Position numbers and translations under genes: made by a program. Positions 1-6,348 of a stretch of 10,907 nucleotides of DNA are shown in pieces; positions within the stretch are counted from its first letter, which is position 1; each line of letters opens with the position of its first letter. The notes beneath the pieces were generated by a model. That model was not told where the DNA came from and searched no databases. It saw only the letters and a list, made by a program, of their open reading frames with translations. Origin of the DNA: Candidatus Latescibacterota bacterium (GTDB taxonomy: Bacteria; Latescibacterota; MVCY01); contig DAOVDP010000028.1 of NCBI GenBank assembly GCA_030669445.1, forward strand, positions 1-10,907. The letters run 5' to 3'.

Positions 1-2592
1 AATATTGAACCAGGGGTGAGCTTCGAAGGAGAGATTGGCCTTCAGGGAGATATAAGGATTAAAACAGGGGCATCACTTGAAGATACTCAGGTATGTAATT
101 ACTATTACCATCCCTTTGATCTGCCGGAGAGAAAGCGGAGGGTTCGCCAGAATCGCCGGGGATTAGACCATTTGGTGATAGGTGAAAATTCTCATCTGGA
201 AGATGCGCTGGTGGTTAACGGTAATATAGGCCGTGGGGCTTCTCTCAGCTACGCTTCGGTGATAGGAGTTGATGTGGGAAAGGGTGAGAAAGTGCAGGGA
301 GTTGTGGTGAGAATTGATCCCGATGGAGGCGTGATCAGGATCCCTCGTCCTCGTAAATATACTCCTCCGCCACCCTCGGATGTGGAGCAGTTGAAGTTGG
401 ACCGAGAGGGCGAAGTTTTAGAGCATGTGTACGCGGTCACTATAAGGCCAGGAAGCCAAATATTCACTACCAGAAAGACAAAGAAATTCTTAACATCGCT
501 GCTGGAGGCGGTGGCCGAATTTGGCGGAGCCAAGAGCTTTTGCAAGAGATATATAACCGAACTGAAACAGCAGAGACCTGCTGCCCTGCCCGGATTCGGA
601 GATTTTGCAGATCTGAATTTCTATATAGGTGCCAATACCGTCCTGGGGGGAAAGGTTGTCTTGGCAGGAGATATCTATATCGATGGCTGGGCGCAAATAC
701 ACAACTCCGTGATCCAGAACAGCCGGGTGGGACGCAATGCCCGCATAGCTGATTCCTTGATTAAGGAAAGCATTGTGGAGAGCGATCCTAAAGCAATAAG
801 CATTGTGGACAACGCTGTCCTTGCCGGCGAGAAGCTGGGCTCCGGAAGCATACTGGATTTCTCCTGCCTTGAGGCGGGAATAGTACAGAAGGCAAAGGAG
901 ATATTTCCCCAGATTCAGGAGGCAAAGGTGTTGACTGCCTGTGTAACAAATGATGATTCCATTATAGCACTAAAAGGCACTTATGATGGGGAATTGCTTG
1001 GATATCTTCAAAAATACAGCCCTGAGGTGTGGAAGGGATTGATGGAGCTAAAGGGAAGTGGAAATCTATTGGTAGATTTAGATGCAGAACTGATTCAGGT
1101 AGATGGGAAAAATGTGGGAAGTCAAAAGGCAAGGTGGCTCATAGAGGCGGTTAGACTTATCAATAAGTTCCCAGAAAAGAGAGTGAAACTTGCCGATGAC
1201 AAGGTGGCTGTCATCTTGGGTGCCGGCGACGGGGTGAGGATGCGTTCCACTGACATGCCGAAGGTCTCCTATCTGCTTGGTCTCAAACCCGCTATCAACA
1301 GAGCTATAGAGACTTACAAAAGGTGCGGTTTTGAACAACAGATCGTTGTAGTAGGCCAACTGGGGGAGAAAGTAGTAGAGCAAGTAGCCAGAGAGCACAG
1401 AGACATTGTTTTTACCTGTCAGGCTAAACGATTAGGCACAGGGCATGCCGCCAAACAGGCCGCTTACCTTCTGCAACAGAAGGGCTATCGGGGATATATA
1501 ATGGTGGTGGCAGGGGACAAAGTCATCGCGCCAGAGGCCATAAACAGATTCGTCGAAGAGTTCAAGCGAAGCAATGCTGATGCCGCTGTACTTGTTGCCG
1601 CTAAGACCAGATGGCCCAACGCAGGCAGAATTGTCAATAAATCGGATGGCACCTTAGACAGAATTGTGGAGAAAAGCGATATTATCAAGAAGATGCTCCT
1701 TCGAGAGCTATTAGCAGAGAAACAAGCAGATGAAACCCTCTCCAACCAAGAAATGCTGGAGATGGTGAACAAAGTAGTGCCTGCAGAGAGAAAAGCGGTA
1801 AAGATGATGGGTGAAAAATTATGGAAGAGACTTAACTCACTTTCCTTTATAACCCTTGCCGAAATAGAGAAGATGATAAGCCCTGAAGATTTAGTCTTTA
1901 GCATCAGAGAAAGAGACGGAAGAGTCACCCAGCTTACAGCAGAAGAGATTGAACAGAAAACTCCTCAGGTTAACACCTCGGTCTACCTTTTTACCGCTGA
2001 TGCTCACTACTATGCCTTGCCCAGGCTCTCCAGTGACAACGCCCAGGAAGAAGAGTACTTAACCGATGCCATCTCTATATTGAGCAATGCATTAGATGGC
2101 TCAGGAAAACACTCATTTAAGGTGATAGCAGTGAAGGTTGAAGACCCGGCCCAGGTGCTGGCCTTTAACACCCCTGAGGAACTTGTGGCTACCAAAGAGA
2201 ACTTGCAAGGTCAAATGCGGAAGATACTCAGCCAACGGGGTGTGACCCAAATGGGCGATTTCGAGAATTCCTGGATTGATGATGTAGATTCGGTGTGGAA
2301 GATTGGCCAAGGCACGATTATCCTCGGCACTGTCTTTATCGATTTAGGTGCTGACCCCCAGATGAAAATAGGTAGGAACTGTCATATCTTGGGTGAGGTG
2401 AGTATAATCCACAGCAGCTTAGGGGAACATTGCACCGTAGAGAATTCGAGGTTGGAAAATGTAGTAGCCGGTGACCAAGTGGTGATCAGGGACTCTGTCC
2501 TCACCTCTGACCGGCTGACAGTTATTCCTCCAGGGACCGAGGTGCTCCATGGGGATCTCTCAGTGCTTGATAGCATAAGGGCACAGCGATGA
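1..2592 (+). CDS. GlmU-like nucleotidyltransferase flanked by left-handed beta-helix domains (5' partial)
   Basis: The frame is open to the left edge, so the start is probably outside the window; the first in-window start is GTG at 16, without an SD (residues below are counted from it). Residues about 1-100 and 200-290 show hexapeptide-repeat (left-handed beta-helix) character. Residues 396-720 form a sugar-1-phosphate nucleotidyltransferase: LGAGDGVRM (401-409, Arg408), PK (Lys416), LGTGHA (473-478), GD (Asp501), IVE (Glu552), NTS (Asn653), EEYLTDAI (679-686) and FNTPEEL (Asn718). These match E. coli GlmU Arg18, Lys25, Asp105, Glu154, Asn169 and Asn227, so the core looks catalytically intact. 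A few more hexapeptide coils follow at about 765-845. There are about 100 residues between Glu552 and Asn653, against about 15 in GlmU, meaning a charged helical insertion. Expected reaction: NTP plus sugar-1-phosphate to NDP-sugar. The short C-terminal helix gives no basis for claiming GlmU acetyltransferase activity. Confidence 0.85.
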   Translation, partial: NIEPGVSFEGEIGLQGDIRIKTGASLEDTQVCNYYYHPFDLPERKRRVRQNRRGLDHLVIGENSHLEDALVVNGNIGRGASLSYASVIGVDVGKGEKVQGVVVRIDPDGGVIRIPRPRKYTPPPPSDVEQLKLDREGEVLEHVYAVTIRPGSQIFTTRKTKKFLTSLLEAVAEFGGAKSFCKRYITELKQQRPAALPGFGDFADLNFYIGANTVLGGKVVLAGDIYIDGWAQIHNSVIQNSRVGRNARIADSLIKESIVESDPKAISIVDNAVLAGEKLGSGSILDFSCLEAGIVQKAKEIFPQIQEAKVLTACVTNDDSIIALKGTYDGELLGYLQKYSPEVWKGLMELKGSGNLLVDLDAELIQVDGKNVGSQKARWLIEAVRLINKFPEKRVKLADDKVAVILGAGDGVRMRSTDMPKVSYLLGLKPAINRAIETYKRCGFEQQIVVVGQLGEKVVEQVAREHRDIVFTCQAKRLGTGHAAKQAAYLLQQKGYRGYIMVVAGDKVIAPEAINRFVEEFKRSNADAAVLVAAKTRWPNAGRIVNKSDGTLDRIVEKSDIIKKMLLRELLAEKQADETLSNQEMLEMVNKVVPAERKAVKMMGEKLWKRLNSLSFITLAEIEKMISPEDLVFSIRERDGRVTQLTAEEIEQKTPQVNTSVYLFTADAHYYALPRLSSDNAQEEEYLTDAISILSNALDGSGKHSFKVIAVKVEDPAQVLAFNTPEELVATKENLQGQMRKILSQRGVTQMGDFENSWIDDVDSVWKIGQGTIILGTVFIDLGADPQMKIGRNCHILGEVSIIHSSLGEHCTVENSRLENVVAGDQVVIRDSVLTSDRLTVIPPGTEVLHGDLSVLDSIRAQR
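2577..2581 (+). promoter_or_regulatory. Possible ribosome binding site for the 32-residue ORF
   Basis: AAGGG lies inside the end of the nucleotidyltransferase gene, seven bases before the ATG at 2589. It is the only SD-like sequence that fits this start. Confidence 0.3.
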
Positions 2593-2687
2593 AAAGTGTG
2601 GAGAAAGCTGCAGGGCTACTTATGCAGAGGTATTTCACAAGGGCCAGCTTGATAAAGAGGATGTTGTGTATTGAAAGTTTCCAGTAA
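2589..2687 (+). CDS. Possible 32-residue ORF overlapping both neighbours
   Basis: The ATG at 2589 overlaps the upstream TGA (ATGA). Its TAA (2685-2687) shares a base with the ATG of the downstream kinase (TAATG). An AAGGG sits seven bases upstream. The product begins MKSVEKAAGLLMQRYF and is basic and probably helical; I recognise no family. The two stop/start overlaps make the stretch from the nucleotidyltransferase to the kinase one translationally continuous unit. It may be a real small protein, a leader that couples translation into the kinase (which has only a weak SD), or a frameshifted remnant of a longer kinase N-terminus. Chance is possible at this length. Confidence 0.35.
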   Translation: MKSVEKAAGLLMQRYFTRASLIKRMLCIESFQ

Positions 2688-4348
2688 TGCAGAGAACAAT
2701 GGACAGGAAGCTAAGAGATTGGATAAAGTGGTTTGATGCCCCCGGTGGCAGAGCTTTACAGGTATTGAATAGAATATACGGGGAGGACCCGGCGGTGCCA
2801 AAGCCCCGGAGGCAATTCTATCTTAATACTCTTTCTGAATTTGGTCTTATATATGGACCAGAGGCAGAGGTCATAATTGTTAGAACCCCCGCCAGGGTCA
2901 ACCTGATGGGGGTCCATATTGACCACCGGGGGGGCTACACCAACTACATCTGCATTGCCAGAGAGATATTGATGGTCTGTCAAAAAAGGGGAGACGACCG
3001 AGTGGTCCTGCATAACATAGATCCCCGATTTGAACCTACCAGTTTTAGTATCGGCCAGGAACTGCCTGAAAGCAAAAGGGGTAACTGGATGAAATATATT
3101 GAACAGACTGAAATCACCCCTGGCCACTGGAGCAACTATATCAAGGCAGCCGTTCTGCGGCTTCAGGAGAGATATCAAGATAAGGCCCTGAAGGGAATGA
3201 ATATTATGGTAAGCGGTGACATTCCCTCTTCTGCTGGGCTTAGTTCATCATCGGCTTTGGTGGTAGCAGCAGCTTTAGCCACGGTGAGGTTGAATGACTT
3301 GGATATTTCCAGAGAAGAACTTGTGGAACTATGCGCCCAAGGAGAATGGTATGTGGGTACCCGAGGTGGAGCGGGAGACCAGGCCGCAATGTTGTTTGGG
3401 AAAAAAGGTTATATAACCCATATGAGATTTTTCCCCTTCAGACAAGAAGAGATAGAGTATATTCCCTTTCCTCATGGTTATAAAGTACTTATCTGTAATT
3501 CATTAAGACACGCCAGCAAGTCGGGTTCAGAGCGCAGCGCATTTAATCAAACGATCGCTGCCTACGAAACGGTGCTGATGTTGATAAGAGAGATTCTGCT
3601 CAAAGAGAAGGGGTATTCCCCTCAGTTTGTGAAGGACAGGATCAAATACCTCCGGGATGTGAATGAGAGAACCCTGGAAGTAGGGACAAAACAGATCTAT
3701 GAAATACTCAGGCATCTGCCAGAGAGAATGACTCGCCAGGAGCTTCTGACCAGGTTGCCTTCCCATCGGGAAAGGTTACTTCAGATATTCAAAACGCACG
3801 AGGATCCTCCCGACGGATATAAGGTGAGGCAAGTTGGCCTGTTCGGACTGGCTGAGTGTCAGAGGGGTGAGATAACTGCTCAGTTGCTAAGGAATGGAGA
3901 AATCGATACATTTGGGCAACTTATGTACATTTCCCACGACGGCGACCGGGCTGTCAGCTTCGCCGAAGACGGCACCAAGAAGAGGTGGGACAATCGGGCG
4001 GATGATGAAAATTTGGACAGGTTAATTGGTGCCCTTGAAAGTCCGGCCCCGGAAGCAAGAGAGGGGGCGCGTCTGTACATGCAGCCCGGCGGATATGGTG
4101 CCAGTTGTGAGGAGATGGATCAGATGGTGGACATCGCCCGCCGGGTACCGGGAGTGGTAGGAGCAGGTCTGACGGGAGCAGGACTTGGAGGCTGCATTCT
4201 GGTCCTGGTTAAGAATGAAAATGCTCAGGATGTTATAGATGTATTGACTGAGAAATACTACCTTCCCCGGGGACTTTCCCCAGCAGCAGAGGTCTGTGTT
4301 TTCACCGAGGGGGCAGAGGTGATAGACAGTGGGGAGTGTGAAGGGTGA
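2687..4348 (+). CDS. GHMP-family sugar kinase, galactokinase-like
   Basis: This should be an ATP-dependent kinase acting at the anomeric position of a sugar. All three GHMP motifs are present: TPARVNLMGVHIDHRGG (67-83), GDIPSSAGLSSSSAL (177-191, the phosphate-binding loop) and GLTGAGLGG (494-502). Asp231 in GAGDQ fits the galactokinase catalytic Asp. Residues 378-417 (YKVRQ...ECQRG...SH) align by eye with the conserved RA-H-V...E--R...SH stretch of galactokinases. At 553 residues it is much longer than the usual 380-400; about 100 extra charged residues fall at roughly 265-375. In motif 1 the sugar-binding Glu of galactokinases (GEHTDY) is Val76, while His77 and Asp79 remain, so the substrate is probably not plain galactose. 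ATG 2687 is the first start after an in-frame TGA at 2672; ATG 2699 is possible. Neither has a strong SD. It follows the nucleotidyltransferase closely, which would use a sugar-1-phosphate product. Confidence 0.85.
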   Translation: MQRTMDRKLRDWIKWFDAPGGRALQVLNRIYGEDPAVPKPRRQFYLNTLSEFGLIYGPEAEVIIVRTPARVNLMGVHIDHRGGYTNYICIAREILMVCQKRGDDRVVLHNIDPRFEPTSFSIGQELPESKRGNWMKYIEQTEITPGHWSNYIKAAVLRLQERYQDKALKGMNIMVSGDIPSSAGLSSSSALVVAAALATVRLNDLDISREELVELCAQGEWYVGTRGGAGDQAAMLFGKKGYITHMRFFPFRQEEIEYIPFPHGYKVLICNSLRHASKSGSERSAFNQTIAAYETVLMLIREILLKEKGYSPQFVKDRIKYLRDVNERTLEVGTKQIYEILRHLPERMTRQELLTRLPSHRERLLQIFKTHEDPPDGYKVRQVGLFGLAECQRGEITAQLLRNGEIDTFGQLMYISHDGDRAVSFAEDGTKKRWDNRADDENLDRLIGALESPAPEAREGARLYMQPGGYGASCEEMDQMVDIARRVPGVVGAGLTGAGLGGCILVLVKNENAQDVIDVLTEKYYLPRGLSPAAEVCVFTEGAEVIDSGECEG

Positions 4349-4432
4349 AATGAAAGTGATCGATTTTAGCCTAGGGCTGAAAGATGAGGAATAGCCTATT
4401 ATGTCGTTCCAAAATAGTATTTAACTCCATAC

Positions 4433-4514
4433 TGTCATTGCGAGGAGCAGAGCGACGAAGCAATCTCTTTGTTTGTAGGGAATTGAGATTGCTTCGCTGG
4501 CGCTCGCAATGACA
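4433..4514. repeat. 82-bp palindromic repeat element (REP/MITE-like)
   Basis: The ends are a perfect 12-bp inverted repeat, TGTCATTGCGAG (4433-4444) against CTCGCAATGACA (4503-4514). An inner perfect 12-bp pair, CGAAGCAATCTC (4456-4467) and GAGATTGCTTCG (4485-4496), surrounds a 17-base centre. The arms between are imperfect. I recall near-identical CATTGCGAGGAGC...GAAGCAATCTC elements scattered between genes in many unrelated bacterial genomes (memory, not a search). It has no coding capacity. Transcribed, it would form a long hairpin between the kinase and the dehydrogenase and could end or attenuate transcription. Confidence 0.85.
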
Positions 4515-4575
4515 AATTATTGGGCGGGTATTTAGTTAACGTGAGAGTAGTTTTTCAATCCAAAAACTTAAGCAT

Positions 4576-4583
4576 AGGAGGGT
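4576..4583 (+). promoter_or_regulatory. Ribosome binding site of the nucleotide-sugar dehydrogenase
   Basis: AGGAGGGT lies six bases before the ATG at 4590 and fixes that start. I see no convincing -35/-10 pair in 4515-4575. Confidence 0.8.
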
Positions 4584-4589
4584 AACCTG

Positions 4590-6146
4590 ATGCAGAGAGC
4601 ATCAACCAGTCCTGATGGAACAAGATATGATTTGCCGAATGCGGCAGCAGATGAACAGGAAATCAAGCTTCTAAAAGAAATCACCGCCCAGCAGCGTTCA
4701 ATGGGACGCAAGATTGTGGCCGTTCAGGGATTAGGTTTTGTAGGCGCTGTTATGGCCGCAGTGGTAGCCGACGCGGTCGATAAGGATGGAAAGCCTATTT
4801 ACTTTGTTCACGGTGTCCAGCGCCCCTCAACCAGGTCTTACTGGAAGGTACCGGTCATAAATGAAGGCATCACCCCTGTGGAAGCAGAGGACCCGGAGAT
4901 ACCAGAGATATTCTCCGGAACTGTGAAACAGAAAGGGACCTTAAGGGCAACCTGGCAGGAGCATGCCTTCAGCCTGGCTGATATAGTGGTGGTGGATATC
5001 CAACTGGACGCAACTAAGCCGGTGTTCGGAAACGCCGCCAAGGGCTATGTGGAGACCGGAGCCTTCGAGAAAGCCATCACTGTGCTTGGCCAAAATATAG
5101 ATCCGGAAACTCTGGTCTTGATTGAGACTACAGTTCCGCCAGGCACCTGTCAGCATATCGCAAAACCCATTTTGGCCAGGGAATTTGAAAAGCGACGAAT
5201 TGACATCGAACAGCATCCGCCTCGAATAGCTCATTCTTACGAGAGAGTTATGCCGGGTAGAAATTATGTGAGTTCCATCAGGGATTTCTGGCGTACTTAC
5301 TCCGGCGTTGACAAAACCTGTGAGGAAATGGCCAGAAAATTTCTCACCAATGTCTTGAACACAGAGAAGTTCCCCCTTTACTGCCTGGGTAATACCAATG
5401 CTTCGGAGATTGCCAAGACTATGGAGAATTCTTTCCGAGCCAGTAACATAGCGTTAATCCACGAATGGGCATTGTTTGCCGAAGATGTAGGTGTCAACCT
5501 GTTTGAAGTGGTGAAGTCCATTCGGGTACGTCCCACCCATCGAAACATGATGAACCCTGGGTTTGGCGTAGGCGGGTACTGTCTAACTAAAGACCCGGTG
5601 TTGGCGCACTGGGCTTCGATGAACATATTTGGTCGCAGGGTGGGACTGAATATGGCGGTTGGGGCAGTAGATGTTAACGATCTGATGCCCCTTCACACCC
5701 TTGAGCTCACTAAGCAAGCCTTGCGTGGAACACTCAAAGGCAAGAAAATTTGCCTACTGGGGGCCTCCTACTTAAACGATGTAGGAGATACCCGCCACTC
5801 ACCTTCGGAGACTTTCTGGAAGGCGTTAGTGAAGGAAGACGCTGTTCCTTCAGTGCATGATCCCCTGGTGAAGGTCTGGCCTGAGATCCCTGAAGCCGAG
5901 CTTCACAAAGACCTCTTCGGTTTTCTAAATGGAGCCGATGCAGTGGTGTTTGCTGTGGGGCACGAGGAGTATTTGAAGTTAGAGCCTACGGAAGTAGTCA
6001 ATGCCACAGGCAAAACTCCGGCCATAATCGATGCCCAGAATCTGCTCACCGACGAGAAGATAAAAGAGTACCTGAAACTTGGTTGTGAAGTAAAAGGGGT
6101 AGGGAAGGGGCACATTCCCGCGTTAAAGGCAGAGGTCCAGGGTTAA
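4590..6146 (+). CDS. Nucleotide-sugar dehydrogenase (UDP-glucose/GDP-mannose dehydrogenase family)
   Basis: The family oxidises the C6 alcohol of an NDP-sugar to the carboxylate with two NAD+, giving an NDP-uronic acid for polysaccharide synthesis; it is cytoplasmic. The N-terminal Rossmann fold starts at Lys41 with the dinucleotide motif GLGFVG (47-52). ETTVPPGTC and the central NASEIAKTMENSFRASNIAL (Lys276, Asn280) are the family's conserved middle. GVGGYCLTKDP carries the catalytic nucleophile Cys331. A C-terminal Rossmann domain begins near KICLLGASY. At 518 residues it exceeds the usual 390-450, partly through a polar extension of about 40 residues before the first strand. The GVGGYC form of the Cys motif looks closer to the UDP-ManNAc/UDP-GlcNAc dehydrogenase branch (GVGGHC) than to the GGSCF form of UDP-glucose dehydrogenases, so I do not name the substrate. 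The start is set by AGGAGGGT upstream. Confidence 0.9.
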   Translation: MQRASTSPDGTRYDLPNAAADEQEIKLLKEITAQQRSMGRKIVAVQGLGFVGAVMAAVVADAVDKDGKPIYFVHGVQRPSTRSYWKVPVINEGITPVEAEDPEIPEIFSGTVKQKGTLRATWQEHAFSLADIVVVDIQLDATKPVFGNAAKGYVETGAFEKAITVLGQNIDPETLVLIETTVPPGTCQHIAKPILAREFEKRRIDIEQHPPRIAHSYERVMPGRNYVSSIRDFWRTYSGVDKTCEEMARKFLTNVLNTEKFPLYCLGNTNASEIAKTMENSFRASNIALIHEWALFAEDVGVNLFEVVKSIRVRPTHRNMMNPGFGVGGYCLTKDPVLAHWASMNIFGRRVGLNMAVGAVDVNDLMPLHTLELTKQALRGTLKGKKICLLGASYLNDVGDTRHSPSETFWKALVKEDAVPSVHDPLVKVWPEIPEAELHKDLFGFLNGADAVVFAVGHEEYLKLEPTEVVNATGKTPAIIDAQNLLTDEKIKEYLKLGCEVKGVGKGHIPALKAEVQG

Positions 6147-6182
6147 CATATGTGAACCAGATGATCGAATAAGTTGATTCAG

Positions 6183-6325
6183 TCGTAAAAAGTCAAATCT
6201 CACCGCGAAGACGCAAAGAACGCAGAGAAAAACAAACCATATAATGCTCTGATTATTTAAAAGATACTTCTCTTTGCGTCCTCGGCGCCTTTGCGGTGCA
6301 AATCGGTTTTAGGCACTTTTTACGA
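6183..6325. repeat. About 143-bp palindromic element with perfect 11-bp ends (MITE-like)
   Basis: TCGTAAAAAGT (6183-6193) is exactly inverted as ACTTTTTACGA (6315-6325). Inside, an imperfect inverted repeat pairs CACCGCGAAGACGCAAAG (from 6201) with the arm ending GCGCCTTTGCGGTG (to 6299). The centre (about 6230-6266) is AT-rich. I recall ACCGCGAAGACGCAAAGAACGCAGAGAA-type palindromes as common between genes in environmental bacteria (memory). I see no ORF and no clear target-site duplication. It ends 23 bp before the aminotransferase ATG, so a promoter for that gene would have to lie inside the element or further upstream. Confidence 0.8.
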
Positions 6326-6335
6326 GCGGATCAAG

Positions 6336-6343
6336 AAAGGGGA
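6336..6343 (+). promoter_or_regulatory. Ribosome binding site of the aminotransferase
   Basis: AAAGGGGA lies five bases before the ATG at 6349, just outside the palindromic element, and supports that start. Confidence 0.65.
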
Positions 6344-6348
6344 TAATC

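Noticed and set aside
4433..6325. The two palindromic intergenic elements as CRISPR repeats or as one transposon's ends
   Set aside because: There is no repeat-spacer periodicity, the two elements share no sequence, and the DNA between them encodes a metabolic enzyme, not a transposase.
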